Shown here: piece by piece, positions 34,790 to 45,500 of the stretch
Position numbering within the stretch: position 1 is the first letter of the stretch
How the letters are laid out: the number at the start of each line of letters is the position of its first letter
Assembly (NCBI GenBank): GCA_021810905.1
Contig: JAJZQH010000005.1
Span: 124,001-188,000, forward strand
Source of the DNA: a bacterium
Lineage (GTDB): Bacteria > UBA10199 > 2-02-FULL-44-16 > JAAZCA01
Reading direction: 5' to 3'
Length of the DNA stretch: 64,000 bases
Program-made: the position numbers and the translations under genes
The notes under the pieces: model-generated
The model's input: the letters and a program-made list of their open reading frames with translations, nothing else
Told to the model about the DNA's origin: nothing
Databases searched by the model: none

Positions 34790-35304
34790 AGCGGCTATTC
34801 ATCATATTGTTCTCCATGCTCTGGCTCGCGGGCTGCGGCGTCACCGAAACGGGCAATCCATGTCCGGGCGGCGAATGCGGCGAACTCGCCGGTGCGCCGT
34901 CTTCCGCCGAACAGAACGTCTATGAAAACGCTACATATGGTGTGCGCATCACCTATCCGTCAGACTGGAGCGTTGCGGAGAATGCAGCCGGAGATTCCGC
35001 AACATTCACGAGCAGCGGTGCGCCTGCGACGTCGGCGGTCGTGACTTTCACGCGCCTCGATCCGCCTCCGGCTTCGCTGCCTGCGTATCTCGCGCAGCAG
35101 TATCCGTCGCAGCAGTTCAACGTGTGCAACACCACTTCGCTGTCGGGATTCTGCTTCAACGATCCCGGGGCCGGACCGTCTGGCGGAGATGCTGCAGATT
35201 TCTTCTTCCTCAATATTGACGTGCTCGTGCACGTCCAGGCTGAGATCTTCACCTCCGGCGAGGCGCAATTCTACGAATTGTTGAATGGACTGTCATTCTT
35301 ATGA
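34786..35304 (+). CDS. Lipoprotein carrying a TETGNP motif
   Basis: A 172-residue lipoprotein with lipobox LAGC (C17) followed by GVTETGNPCPGGECGE. The TETGN motif just after the lipidated Cys is, from memory, frequent in lipoproteins encoded next to TIGR02147 genes. The remainder is PsbP/MOG1-like in pattern: YGVRITYPSDWSVAENAAGD, then TSAVVTFTRL and a C-terminal strand ending NGLSFL. Four cysteines in the mature domain could form two disulfides. It overlaps the upstream gene by four bases and precedes the beta-propeller gene by 22 bases. Function unknown. Confidence 0.72.
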   Translation: MKRLFIILFSMLWLAGCGVTETGNPCPGGECGELAGAPSSAEQNVYENATYGVRITYPSDWSVAENAAGDSATFTSSGAPATSAVVTFTRLDPPPASLPAYLAQQYPSQQFNVCNTTSLSGFCFNDPGAGPSGGDAADFFFLNIDVLVHVQAEIFTSGEAQFYELLNGLSFL

Positions 35305-35326
35305 CACGGGGGAGATGGAGGCGGTT

Positions 35327-37237
35327 ATGAAGATACAAAGCTGTATGCGAATGCTCATTCCCTTTTGTGCAGTGCTCGTGGTCATGGCGGCCGGGTGCGG
35401 CGGAAACAATGGGAGCAGCGCAGGCGATGCGCCGCCGGTCGGCAAGGCGCTGACCGCATATAGTTCCTGCGGAGATCTTGCATCCGCTCTTGCCGCGGCG
35501 CCGATCGTGGAACGCGAACCAGAACCGCTCGTGGCAGGGGCCGAAGGAGGCGCTGAGGGAGAAGCGCCGGCATTTGTAGCCGATGAGCAGGGGAGCGACT
35601 CTGCCGCAGAGCCTCGCGAAGTCAAGGAAGCAGACATCGCGATCAGCGATGGAAACTACGTCTACGTCCTGCACAACTCCGGAAGGCTCTACATATTTTC
35701 TGCGCAAGACGGTTCAGCCGTTGTTAAGGCCGGCATGCTGGATCTCAATATGCAGCCGACCGCGATGGTGGTGCTCGGAGATATCGCCGCCGTGGTGGGG
35801 AACGCGCCGTACGCATCGTCAAGTTACGGCATGGATACGCAGATCGCGCTCGTCGATCTCACGAACCGCGCGCTCCCGTCCATCTTCCGCGAGATAGAGA
35901 TCAACGGAAGTTACGTAGACTCACGGCTTGTGGGCGGGACGTTTCACGTCATCTCTTCGGAGTGGCTCGGGCTCCCCCGTGAAGCTGCGCCGCAGCCCGG
36001 CGATCTTCAACCCGTGATCGTCGATTCGCGGATCAACGGCGGGGTGCGGCAGGACGCGCCCGTGGCGGACGACTGCTCCAGGATCTACGTGCCTGACCCG
36101 ATGAGGTTCGACGCTTCAGGCGACCGGATACAGCTCGCGAGAACGCACATCGAATCTATCGACATCTCAAAGAAGGACGGAAGTATCGTGTCGACTACCT
36201 CTATCGGCTTGAGCCCCACTGTTGCGGCATCCGCGCGGCGTCTGTACCTAGCCGACTGGGATCAGGCATATGACAAGAGCTCGCTTCACATCTTCGATAT
36301 AGAGAGCGATCCCGCGAAGGCCGTATATGCGGGCACGGCGCAGTTTGACGGCATGCTGCTCAACCAGTTCTCGATGGACGAATTCGACGGCATGATTCGC
36401 GTGGCCGCAACGACGGGACGCAGCACCCCGGGCTCAACCGACAATGACAACAGGGTCTATGTATTCAAGGAGCAGGGCGGGGCCGTCACCCTGACGGGCA
36501 GCCTTGACGGAATTGCGTCCGGTGAGTCGATCTGGTCCGCGCGATTTGTGGGCGATAAGGCCTTTCTCGTGACTTATCTTACGGTGGACCCTCTGATCTC
36601 CATAGACCTCTCAGATCCAGCGCACCCCGCAAAGGCCGGCGAGCTTGAGGTCCCCGGCGTATCGACATACCTGGTGAAGATGGATGAATCGCATCTTTTG
36701 TCCGTAGGTCTCGATATGGCGGACGGCATGGCATGGAATGGAGGCGTTGCGCTCTCTATGTTCGACGTGTCTGATCTTGCCCACCCGATACTCGATCATC
36801 GAGTGGTGATAGGCGCCAAAAACGAATGGACGTATTCAGAGGCAAACTCGACTCACAAGGCCTTTGCTTTTTTCCCGGAAGAAAATCTGATTGCGATACC
36901 GGTGAATCATTTGCCGCAATTCGTCGGTGGAGACGTGGCAGTTGCGGCTGAGGCTTCGGCGGATTACGGCTCAAAACTATACGTCTTCAAAATCGACGCG
37001 GCCGCGGGTTTCGAGCAGGTTGCGGTCATAGATCACGTTGACCTCATACCCGCCGCAGACAGGGATGCGGCTCTGATGAACGGCCTCGCGATGCGACGCG
37101 CCTTGCTCGTGAACGGACTTCTTTTCTCCGTATCCGACTATGGGATCAAGGCAGCGCCGGCCGGCGATCCGCAGGACGCGATCTTTGGCGAATACCTTCC
37201 GATCGTACGAGAGGCGACGGGGTATTCGCCCTTGTAG
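35327..37237 (+). CDS. Beta-propeller lipoprotein
   Basis: A 636-residue lipoprotein with lipobox AAGC (C24), GGNNGSS and a long acidic/Ala linker. From about residue 105 it has repeating blades (DIAISDGNYVYVLHNSGRLYIF, later VYVFKEQGG and LYVFKID). I assign it to the PF09826-type beta-propeller family of secreted proteins. Blades repeat a pattern of hydrophobic strand, turn and D/N. The ATG at 35327 follows GGAGGCGG. The upstream gene's end is 22 bases away, making it the third gene of the TIGR02147 operon. The stop TAG lies within the -35 element proposed for fumC. Likely surface-exposed, ligand unknown. Confidence 0.78.
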   Translation: MKIQSCMRMLIPFCAVLVVMAAGCGGNNGSSAGDAPPVGKALTAYSSCGDLASALAAAPIVEREPEPLVAGAEGGAEGEAPAFVADEQGSDSAAEPREVKEADIAISDGNYVYVLHNSGRLYIFSAQDGSAVVKAGMLDLNMQPTAMVVLGDIAAVVGNAPYASSSYGMDTQIALVDLTNRALPSIFREIEINGSYVDSRLVGGTFHVISSEWLGLPREAAPQPGDLQPVIVDSRINGGVRQDAPVADDCSRIYVPDPMRFDASGDRIQLARTHIESIDISKKDGSIVSTTSIGLSPTVAASARRLYLADWDQAYDKSSLHIFDIESDPAKAVYAGTAQFDGMLLNQFSMDEFDGMIRVAATTGRSTPGSTDNDNRVYVFKEQGGAVTLTGSLDGIASGESIWSARFVGDKAFLVTYLTVDPLISIDLSDPAHPAKAGELEVPGVSTYLVKMDESHLLSVGLDMADGMAWNGGVALSMFDVSDLAHPILDHRVVIGAKNEWTYSEANSTHKAFAFFPEENLIAIPVNHLPQFVGGDVAVAAEASADYGSKLYVFKIDAAAGFEQVAVIDHVDLIPAADRDAALMNGLAMRRALLVNGLLFSVSDYGIKAAPAGDPQDAIFGEYLPIVREATGYSPL

Positions 37238-37260
37238 AAGCCGATTGCCGATGATATACA
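37232..37260 (+). promoter_or_regulatory. Candidate promoter giving a leaderless fumC transcript
   Basis: TTGTAG at 37232-37237, 17-base spacer, TATACA at 37255-37260. The ATG of fumC at 37267 lies exactly where transcription would start, and no ribosome site precedes it. Confidence 0.5.
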
Positions 37261-37266
37261 CTCAGC

Positions 37267-38676
37267 ATGGATAAGTTCCGCGTCGAAACCGACAGTCATG
37301 GCGAAGTAAAGGTCCCTGCGGACAAGTTGTGGGGTGCGCAGACGCAACGGGCGCTCGAGCTCTTCAATATTGGAGACGATCTCATCCCACGCGAGATGAT
37401 CGCAGCGTACGCCATACTGAAAAAAGCCTCGGCAATCGCCAACAGGGATGCCGGGCGTCTCTCCCGTGAAAAGGCCGATCTGATCGACAAGGCCTGCGAC
37501 GAAATTATTTCCAGCAGGCACGATGAGATGTTTCCCTTAAACGTCTGGATAAGCGGCAGCGGCACGCAGTTCAATATGAACGTCAACGAGGTGATCTCCA
37601 ATCGCTGCTCCCAACTCGCAAAAGAACCTCTAGGAAGCAAGAAACCCGTTCATCCCAACGACGACGTGAACATGTCGCAGTCGTCCAACGACACCTTTCC
37701 ATCCGCGATGTCGATCGCCGCGGCCATCGGAGTTGCCAAAACCCTCATTCCCGCGGTTCTGAATCTTCGCGACGGTCTCAATGCGAAGGCCGTCGCATGG
37801 AAGGATATCGTGAAGATCGGCCGCACGCATCTGCAGGACGCCACGCCGCTGACGCTCGGTCAGGAATTCTCGGGCTACGTCTGCATGCTGGACGATGGCG
37901 TGGAGCGCCTCGAACAGTCGCTGCAGGGCATCTTTCGCCTCGCGCTCGGAGGCACTGCAGTGGGCACCGGTATCAACGCGGCGCCCGGATTCGACGGCGA
38001 CGCGGCCGCGCAGATAGCGCATCTCACCGGCCTGCCTTTTATCCCCGCTCCCAACAAATTCGCGGTGCAGGGCGCTCACGACGCGCTCGTGCAGCTCTCG
38101 GGCACGCTCAAGACTCTGGCCGTATCGCTCTACAAGATCGCAAACGACATTCGTCTTCTCTCCTGCGGCCCGCGCGCGGGTATCTATGAGCTGATCATTC
38201 CGCGAAACGAACCCGGTTCGTCGATCATGCCGGGAAAGGTCAACCCCACGCAGTGCGAGGCGCTATCGATGATCGCGGCTCAGGTCATGGCGAACGACGT
38301 CGCTGTAGCCTTTGGAGGCGCGGGCGGTCACCTTGAGATGAACGTCTACAAGCCTTTGATCATCTTCAATATCATGAAATCGATCCGGATCATGGCCGAC
38401 GGCATGAATAATTTCCGCAAGTATCTTGTGGATGGAATGCAGGCGAACGAGAAACGCATTGCGGAATATCTTGGAAATTCATTGATGCTCGTCACCGCTT
38501 TGACCCCGGTGATCGGTTACGACAAGGCCTCCAAGGTTGCGCATTACGCGCACGAGCACGGTCTCACCTTGAGGGAGGCGGCCCTCAAGCAGGGCTTCAT
38601 CAGCGGCGAGGAGTTCGACAGCATCGTAGATCCGGAAAAAATGGTTCGCCCGTACGTGGCGATCGGCAAATCGTGA
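37267..38676 (+). CDS. fumC: Class II fumarate hydratase
   Basis: A 469-residue fumarase, which converts fumarate and malate in the citric-acid cycle. The superfamily signature [16 protein letters not shown] is intact, as are [15 protein letters not shown] and [18 protein letters not shown], which build the active site. [20 protein letters not shown] contains the catalytic-region His. Length and domain order match FumC rather than argininosuccinate lyase or aspartase, although aspartase cannot be wholly ruled out. No ribosome site precedes the ATG. The promoter-like pair just upstream suggests leaderless translation. The small gene at 38.7 kb follows 19 bases later. Confidence 0.93.
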   Translation: MDKFRVETDSHGEVKVPADKLWGAQTQRALELFNIGDDLIPREMIAAYAILKKASAIANRDAGRLSREKADLIDKACDEIISSRHDEMFPLNVWISGSGTQFNMNVNEVISNRCSQLAKEPLGSKKPVHPNDDVNMSQSSNDTFPSAMSIAAAIGVAKTLIPAVLNLRDGLNAKAVAWKDIVKIGRTHLQDATPLTLGQEFSGYVCMLDDGVERLEQSLQGIFRLALGGTAVGTGINAAPGFDGDAAAQIAHLTGLPFIPAPNKFAVQGAHDALVQLSGTLKTLAVSLYKIANDIRLLSCGPRAGIYELIIPRNEPGSSIMPGKVNPTQCEALSMIAAQVMANDVAVAFGGAGGHLEMNVYKPLIIFNIMKSIRIMADGMNNFRKYLVDGMQANEKRIAEYLGNSLMLVTALTPVIGYDKASKVAHYAHEHGLTLREAALKQGFISGEEFDSIVDPEKMVRPYVAIGKS

Positions 38677-38695
38677 CGAGAGAAAGGATGACGAC

Positions 38696-38881
38696 ATGGG
38701 ACTCATCGATAAATTGCTTGGACACTGCAAGGACAAGCCAAAGGAGCAGACTACTGCCGCGCAATCCCCAAAAAATGAGTTCGAAGAAGACGAGAAGACG
38801 ATCGACGGCGTGGTGAGACAACTCAAGAATGACCTCTACAAAGCGAAACCTTCGCAGCCCTCGAAGCCAAAATCCCGCTAG
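38696..38881 (+). CDS. Small charged protein of unknown function
   Basis: A 61-residue protein, very rich in Lys, Glu, Gln, Pro and Ser. It begins MGLIDKLLGHCKDKP and ends KPSKPKSR. The first ten residues could form an amphipathic helix, and the rest looks disordered around a short acidic helix (EFEEDEKTIDGVVRQLKNDL). The ATG follows GAGAAAGGATGACGAC, so it is probably translated, likely with fumC. I recognise no family. It converges on pssA with 19 bases between stops. Confidence 0.55.
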   Translation: MGLIDKLLGHCKDKPKEQTTAAQSPKNEFEEDEKTIDGVVRQLKNDLYKAKPSQPSKPKSR

Positions 38882-38900
38882 TGCTTCGACAAGCAAATTA

Positions 38901-39650
38901 TTATCTCTTTCCTGAAAGTGCGCGGACGATGAACTCGATCGGGCCGGACAACGCGTAAGCGAGGAAGAGGAAGAAGGGGACCGCGTCGTACCATATGATC
39001 GACGATGCGGCCCAGACGATGACTACCGCAACTAGCAGCGGCAGCGGAAGAGTTTTTGAGGATAACGCCTTTGGGTTGCGGTAGGGCACGGAAGAGATCA
39101 TGAGCAGCGCAAGAACGGCTACAACGCCGGCGAGGAAGAAACGGCCGATCAAAGAGAACTCCCCGTCCAGATAGTTTTGCGAGAAGATTACGAAGAGCGC
39201 GATGAGGCATGCGGGCGTGAGAACCGGAAGCCCCTGGAAATAGCGGACGTCCTCCACCTGATGCATGACGTTGAAGCGCACGAGCCGCAGGATTGCGCAG
39301 ATCATGTAGATGAAGGCCACGGGCCAGCCGACGTACGGCATGAGCTTGAACGCCCACAGGTTGATCAGAACCGCCGGCGCGACTCCGAAAGAAATCGCAT
39401 CAGCAAAGGAATCGAATTCGATGCCGAATTTACTTTCCGCGCGAAGCAGCCTCGCAACCCTTCCATCAATGGTATCCGCAGCCGCCGCCAATATGATGAA
39501 CAAGGCCGCCTTGAAAAAATGATCCGCGGTGGAAAAGATGATGCTCGCGAAACCGAAGAAGATGCTTATGGCGGTGATCGAGTTGGGGGCCGCCTTGATC
39601 CATCGTGAGGATGTATGACTTTTTTGCACGGTATTATGCGCCGCGGCCAT
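38901..39650 (-). CDS. pssA: CDP-diacylglycerol-serine O-phosphatidyltransferase
   Basis: A 249-residue integral membrane enzyme that makes phosphatidylserine from CDP-diacylglycerol and serine. The CDP-alcohol phosphatidyltransferase motif is complete: D62-G63, A66-R67, G76, D80 and D84. About eight hydrophobic helices are present. An N-terminal stretch of ~20 residues precedes them. I place it with the membrane (type II) serine synthases by overall pattern, but other alcohol specificity is possible. The ATG at 39648-39650 follows GGGAGAG and lies 17 bases inside the end of the upstream radical SAM gene, so the two are coupled. It ends 19 bases from the convergent small gene. Confidence 0.85.
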   Translation of the reverse strand: MAAAHNTVQKSHTSSRWIKAAPNSITAISIFFGFASIIFSTADHFFKAALFIILAAAADTIDGRVARLLRAESKFGIEFDSFADAISFGVAPAVLINLWAFKLMPYVGWPVAFIYMICAILRLVRFNVMHQVEDVRYFQGLPVLTPACLIALFVIFSQNYLDGEFSLIGRFFLAGVVAVLALLMISSVPYRNPKALSSKTLPLPLLVAVVIVWAASSIIWYDAVPFFLFLAYALSGPIEFIVRALSGKR

Positions 39651-40971
39651 AACTCTCTCCCGATCTCTTCAGCCATTCGAAATACGCTTTGTAGCGCCGC
39701 TTCATCCTGGGCACATTCATGTGTTTCAAATAATTGCCCCCGAGGATTACCCACGGCATCGAACGCATCCACCCGCGAGAGCGGCGTACAATGGACGGCC
39801 ATGAGAAAATACGTCTCATGAAATCGAGGTATCTTTCCGCCAGTTCTTCAGGTTCCATAATGAGGGGCCTGAAGCAGATCATGTTATGGTCGTAGTATGA
39901 CCAGTTCTTATGGAGAATGCGATTTTCTTTTTCCAGCCTGGAAAAGAGGCGCGTTCCAGGATACGGCGTAAGCATGCAGGCGGAAATCGACGGCACGGCG
40001 TTTCGTTCGAGAAAATCGAGGGTATGTTCGAAAACCAGTTTCGATTGGGAATCCATGCCGAAGACGAGCGATGCATGGAAAACTATTCCCGCTTCGCGCG
40101 CGCGCCTGATCGCCTCCTCTACCTCCGAGATAGTCGACGGGAGTTTTCTCATCTCCTGAAAAGCCCCGGGTTCAACGCTCTCCAGTCCGACGAATAATCC
40201 ATCAAGCCCGGATTCAAGCGCGGCATGAAACAGCTCCTCGTCCAGTAAGAACTTCACGGTCGCTTCTCCGACCCACCTCACCTTGAGAGGCGTTATCGCC
40301 CTGAAGACTTCCAGGGCAAAAGCGCGGCTGGCGCCGATGTTGTCGTCGACAAAAAAGAGGCGCTGTCCCCGATAGCGCTTCACGTCTTCCAGTATCCTAT
40401 CGATCGGGAGCCTGCGGTTTACTCGCCCATGAACGATATTGACGCTGCAGAACTCGCAATCATGCGGACAGCCGCGGGAGGTCATGGTGGGAACGAGTTG
40501 CGGAATGATCGCGGAGATCAACCTTCGCTTCGGCTTCCATGGAATCGGGATTGCAAGAGGATCGCTTTTCTCGGAGATGTATGTTTTTTTGAGCGAGCGC
40601 CTCTCAACGTCGTTCAAGATCTCTCTCCATACGCCTTCGGCCTCCCCGATCACAACCGCATCGGCATGCCGCAAGGCCTCATCAGGCAGGCACGACGGAT
40701 GTATGCCGCCCATGACCACGACGGAGCCGCGTTTTTTGAAATCGTCGGCGAGTTGATAAGCGCGGAAAATGTTATTCGTCATGGATGTAATGCCCACGAC
40801 GTCCCACTGCTCATCCCTGGGGATCTTGTCCCGCGGCTCTTCTGCTATGCAGACGTGATGATGTGAAGGGGTGAGGGCCGCTATGATCGGAAGCGAAAGT
40901 TGAGGAATTGCGAACCAGCGATCGCTCACATGCGGAAAAGGAATGTCCGGCGATATGAGCAGGATCTTCAT
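39634..40971 (-). CDS. B12-binding radical SAM protein
   Basis: A 445-residue enzyme. The N-terminal half has a cobalamin-binding (B12) fold pattern ending VVVMGGIHPS and DAVVIGEAEG. The radical SAM domain begins with TSRGCPHDCEFCS, giving the cluster ligands C168, C172 and C175. The motif FVDDNIGASR follows, then LDGLFVGLESVEP. The C-terminus is basic. Such enzymes methylate or rearrange unreactive carbons, often in lipids or cofactors; the substrate here is unknown. The start ATG at 40969-40971 has a weak site (GAGAAAG), 19 bases after the patatin gene. It overlaps pssA by 17 bases. Patatin and PssA on either side suggest a lipid substrate, which is an inference. Confidence 0.85.
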   Translation of the reverse strand: MKILLISPDIPFPHVSDRWFAIPQLSLPIIAALTPSHHHVCIAEEPRDKIPRDEQWDVVGITSMTNNIFRAYQLADDFKKRGSVVVMGGIHPSCLPDEALRHADAVVIGEAEGVWREILNDVERRSLKKTYISEKSDPLAIPIPWKPKRRLISAIIPQLVPTMTSRGCPHDCEFCSVNIVHGRVNRRLPIDRILEDVKRYRGQRLFFVDDNIGASRAFALEVFRAITPLKVRWVGEATVKFLLDEELFHAALESGLDGLFVGLESVEPGAFQEMRKLPSTISEVEEAIRRAREAGIVFHASLVFGMDSQSKLVFEHTLDFLERNAVPSISACMLTPYPGTRLFSRLEKENRILHKNWSYYDHNMICFRPLIMEPEELAERYLDFMRRIFSWPSIVRRSRGWMRSMPWVILGGNYLKHMNVPRMKRRYKAYFEWLKRSGESYGRGA

Positions 40972-40990
40972 TCGTTACGCTGTCACTTTC

Positions 40991-42478
40991 TCAAGGAAGG
41001 CGTTGCTCGATCTCGAGCAGTTGATTGAGGAATGTGCCGTGCGCCTTTTCGATGACTACCGGGATGATCCGCGGGTCGAGGAAGTTGATCATCGAAAGCC
41101 GCGGCAGGCTCACTTCTGCTACGTACGCGTTGGGGTCGTGATGGATCGCCCGGATCTGCTCGTCGATACGGGCCCGTCGGGCGAGGTCCGCAAGCCTGCT
41201 CAAAAAACCGGCGAGTTCAAGAAACGGTACGTACTTGGCGAGGAAATGGTTGAAGAGCTTCCAAGTGGACAGGTACGGAAAGAGATTCACCGCGAGGATG
41301 AAGAGTTTTTTCTTCCTGGTGAGTCCCTCTTTCCGGTCGATGAGCCACTTCTGATGAACGGATGGCAGGGGGACTTCTTCGGAGAGACTTCCGTCGATGT
41401 AAGTGAACGGCGTCTTTCCGCGCTTGATGACGCATGGGACGAAAAGAACGGGAATCGCCGCCGAGGCGAGCACGGAATTGATAGGCGAGCAGTGTTTGAT
41501 CAGCCCCTTGTATGCGGATGTGTCGACGTCGCCGGGGGTCAATACTTCGTTGTGCTTTGTGTCGAGATTATAGGCGATCGCAAAAAACGGAAACGATGGC
41601 TTGCTGTGTTGCGCCACGCGCGCGAGCGATTCCTGCATTGAGGTCTGGATATCCACAAATCCGCGCAGGTTCATGGTTGTTCCTGGAAGCAGGCGGTCCA
41701 TGATGACGTTCTTTATCAGCTCCGGCAGGGTGGGGGAGAGATGCAGATCGTACTTGCGGTGATACAGGTCGTAGCCTTCCCGTTCGAGGATCTGGTGGTC
41801 GGCTCCCAGCGCGTACGCGAGACCGGCGATCGCGCCTCCGCTGCACCCCCAGATTTCCTCGATCGCATCCCGCGCTCCCATTGCCTCGATCAGACGGAAC
41901 ATCGTGGGATGCGCGAACATCCGAAGCCCTCCGGAGCCGAGCGAGACCACAAAGCGCGTGTCCGGATCGAGCATCTTTCTCGTGAGCTTGGGAAAATGAT
42001 CGCGGAACGCTGCTGTATGATGAATCTTGTGGTGTCTGTCCCACCGCCAGCGATACTTGCGGAAACCGCCGGGGCGATCCAGGACAAAACTTCCCGGAAT
42101 CTCGTCCTGCGTACGGCCGCAGTAGACCGGAATCGACGGTTCGCCCCTCTCGCGCTGGGCGATTGCAAAGGCCACAATCTCTTCGCGCACGTCTTCGCCG
42201 GGAAGATCGTGGAGGATGGTTTCGAGCGGAAATTGAATTGAGACGCCTGTTTTGTCCGGCGGGATTTCTTTGACGATTTCAAACTTGAGACCCCGCTCTT
42301 CAAGCATTCCGAGCGTGGTGCTGCTCACGAAATATACGCCCGCGTTCCTCCCCTGGAAGAGCCTAAACACCGAACCTTTTTCAAATATCTCATGCGGCGG
42401 AATCTTGAGGAAGCGGATCTTGTACACGCTCTTCTGGATTTCTATCTTGGCAGGAAGTCTGACGTTAGGGTCGGGCAT
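40991..42478 (-). CDS. Patatin-like phospholipase
   Basis: A protein of about 495 residues with a patatin lipase domain from about 170 to 370. The oxyanion block is SLGSGGLRM (near 178). The nucleophile motif is WGCSGGAIAG (GxSxG, near 207-212) and the catalytic Asp is in YIDGSLSEE (near 358). Such enzymes hydrolyse phospholipid acyl chains. About 170 residues precede the domain and ~110 follow; neither is recognised. There is no signal peptide. The start is uncertain: ATG 42476-42478 has no ribosome site, and ATG 42539-42541 and GTG 42545-42547 are in-frame alternatives. It is divergent from the kinase gene and leads a coupled trio with the radical SAM protein and PssA. Confidence 0.82.
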   Translation of the reverse strand: MPDPNVRLPAKIEIQKSVYKIRFLKIPPHEIFEKGSVFRLFQGRNAGVYFVSSTTLGMLEERGLKFEIVKEIPPDKTGVSIQFPLETILHDLPGEDVREEIVAFAIAQRERGEPSIPVYCGRTQDEIPGSFVLDRPGGFRKYRWRWDRHHKIHHTAAFRDHFPKLTRKMLDPDTRFVVSLGSGGLRMFAHPTMFRLIEAMGARDAIEEIWGCSGGAIAGLAYALGADHQILEREGYDLYHRKYDLHLSPTLPELIKNVIMDRLLPGTTMNLRGFVDIQTSMQESLARVAQHSKPSFPFFAIAYNLDTKHNEVLTPGDVDTSAYKGLIKHCSPINSVLASAAIPVLFVPCVIKRGKTPFTYIDGSLSEEVPLPSVHQKWLIDRKEGLTRKKKLFILAVNLFPYLSTWKLFNHFLAKYVPFLELAGFLSRLADLARRARIDEQIRAIHHDPNAYVAEVSLPRLSMINFLDPRIIPVVIEKAHGTFLNQLLEIEQRLP

Positions 42479-42588
42479 ATACGAAACTTTAACAGAAACC
42501 AGGGCGCAGGAAAAGGGCCTTCCTCTTTTTGGGATTTTCATCTCCACTTCGGTGGAGTATTATCAATCAATACGGGGGGCTCACAATC

Positions 42589-45500
42589 ATGATGAAACGC
42601 GAAGAAGAAGCGGCGTTTCAGGGGAATTACGAACTCGTCAGCAAGCTTGGGGAGGGGACGTTCGGAGAGGTATGGCTCGCCCGTGACCGGAAGCTCAATG
42701 AAAATGTCGCTCTCAAGTACCTTCGCCTCGAACTCGCGGATCAGGAGACGATCGATCTCTTCAAGGGCGAGTTCGAAATCCTGACGCAGCTCAAACATGC
42801 GCATCTCGCGCAAGTCCACGATTTCGGCTTTCTTCCGGATCAGCGGCAATACTATTTCACTTCCGAATACTGCACGGGCACGACTTTCATCCAGGCTGCC
42901 GACGGCAAACCCTATGAGTATATAGAAGAGATGCTCGCGCAGGTGCTTACGGCGCTCGACTACGTCCACTCGCAGGGAATCGTTCACTTCGACATAAAAT
43001 CGGATAATATCCTGGTTGCCGACGTGGGCGGACACCCGCAGGTCAAGATCCTCGACTTCGGAGTCGCCGCAAAACTCAAATCGATCTCGCAGACGGTCGC
43101 CGTCGGCACGCCAACTTACATGGCGCCGGAGCTTTTGATCGAAGGTGAAACCGTAGACCATCGCGCCGATCTTTACTCCGTCGGCATGCTCCTGTTGCGG
43201 ACGTTTACAGGCCGCTTTCCCTTCAGCGTGGAGAATACGGAAGACGTATATGACTGGCACGTCCGCGGCTCGCTCCCCGAGGAGATATGGGAAGGAGTGA
43301 GCATTCCGCGCCATATGCACGACATAATAAAGAAGTTGCTAGCCAAAAATCCGGCCGAGCGTTTCTCCAACGCACGCGTCGCCCTGCACTTTCTCAACGT
43401 CGCCACCGGCAAAAAATATCTGAGCGCTGAAGAGAGTCTCGCGGTCCGAATTCCACGGGAGGGACCGCTGGTCGAGCGCGAGGAGATCATCGCCGAGCTC
43501 AAGAAACGGCTCGACGCCGCCTTCTCTCCCGGCGCCGCACCTGAGTTCGGGCAGTCGGCGGTCATCTCCGGGGCGCAGGGAATGGGCAAATCGCGGCTCG
43601 TGAATGAGATGCGGCACGCGGTAGAGCTTCGCGAGGTCTCGTTTCTCGAAATAGTCTGCGAGTGGCAGGCGCCGGAATGGCCCAAGATCGAGTCATGGCT
43701 GGGGCTGGCCGACCGCATTCCTGCCGAGATGAGCGAAGACTGGCAGATCCGCATGCGAGTCGACGCAATCATTGAGGCGGCCCAGAGAAAGCCATTGTGC
43801 ATGCTGCTCGACGATTTCCACAAGGCGGACCGGAGCACGAAAAATCTCCTCTCTCAGCTCCTCGAAAAACTGGAGAGATATAGGCGGGACGGGCGCACTG
43901 TTCCGATCTTTCTCCTGACGGCGACTGAAGAGACATTGGAAGGCGCGCTGACGATGACTCGCCTTACCGCCGCCGGGATCGCGCAGTATATCAACCTGGT
44001 GCTCGGCGAGACCGAGCGAACCGAGGCGATCGCGACGCTTCTGCATCAGTACTCCGGCGGGTTGCCTCTTCTCATGGTCGAAGGTTTGCGCTTTCTGGCG
44101 CCTCATCTTTCAAAGGACGAACCGATAGAGAATCTGCTCCCTCCGCCGCAGATTGGACTCCTCTACAAGGAACGGATGGATGCGCTTTCCCCGGAGGAGA
44201 GCGATCTGCTCGCCGAGCTGGCGCTCATCTTTCGCCCGATCGAGATGAGGAGCCTTGCCGAAACGCTCGGCGAAGGGCACGCCCAGCTCGTACGATTGTT
44301 GGAGCGCTGTCAACGTGAAGAACTCGTCGTCAGCATTCCGGCGCCCGATCCGGCCAGGACACTCGTGCAGGTGTCGAGCCAGGCGCTGGCGCTGGACATC
44401 ATCAGGTCGCTGGATCCCGAGCGCGGCATGAGGCTCTCCGGAGTCATCGCCGAGGGCCTATCGAAGATCGAGGGCGTACCGCGTAACGAAATCGCCTATC
44501 ATACGGCGAAGGCCGGCAACGTGGACAAAGCCATCCGCATCTACGAACAAGCGAGTGACGAATACAAAGAGCGCCATCAGATAGGTCCTGCTGCCGACAG
44601 CATCACTCGTGCGATCGCTATATGTCCTCAGACATCAGCGTCGTGGCCGGAGCTGCTGGAGAAGGCCGCAAATCTTCTCATGGTGACCGGTTCCCTGCGC
44701 GAGGCGCAGCACTATCTCGAGAAACTGGAGGGACGGGTTACCCCGTCGCTGGAAGAACTTAGAGGACTGATAGCACTCCAGACGCGCCAGTTCGACGACG
44801 CCAAAGCACATTATAGCCGTAGCCTCGAACTCACGCCGAAGGACCGGAGATTCGACCGCGTGCTGGCCGAAAACTACATAGGCATTTCCGAGCTGCAGTC
44901 GGGCCGCCTCGAAGAGGCGGTCAAGATCTTCCTGCGGACTCGTGAGGAAGCGGCTGCTCTACCGGCTGAAGAGCGGAGCAAGGTGACGAACAACAGCCTG
45001 GGGATTGCTCTGGCGTTTCTGGGGCGTACGGATGAGGCGCTGGCCTACGATCTTAAGGACCTCGATCGGCTGGAGCCGGGGAGAAATATAAACAGGATCG
45101 CTCTAGAGAGCGAGATCGGTTACGTGCTGATGCGCGCCTCGCGATACGAGGAAGCGATACCTCATCTGAGAAACTCGATGGAGCTTGCGGAAAAATCCGG
45201 CGTAATGCATGCGCTCTTCTCGACGACGGGCAACCTCGTGGGCGCCCTGCTCAAGGAAGCCAGCTATGCCGAGGCGCTCGAAGTATTGCGCAGGATGGGC
45301 GCATATCAGGAGCGATTCGGCAGCGTGCACGACCTCATCTATAACCTGTTGCGCGAGGGCAGCGTGTACTTGCTGCTCGGCATGGATGAGGCGGCAGCAG
45401 CAAACTTCACGAAGGGCCGTCGCCTCTCGCAGGAAGAAGGCGAACAGGCTCTCCAGCCCTGGTTTGCGCTCATGCTGTCATATATAGAGAGAGAACGCGG

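Noticed and set aside
38882-38900. Small TGCTT...AAGCA hairpin as a terminator between the small gene and pssA
   Set aside because: Only a five-base stem and a weak tail; could be chance.
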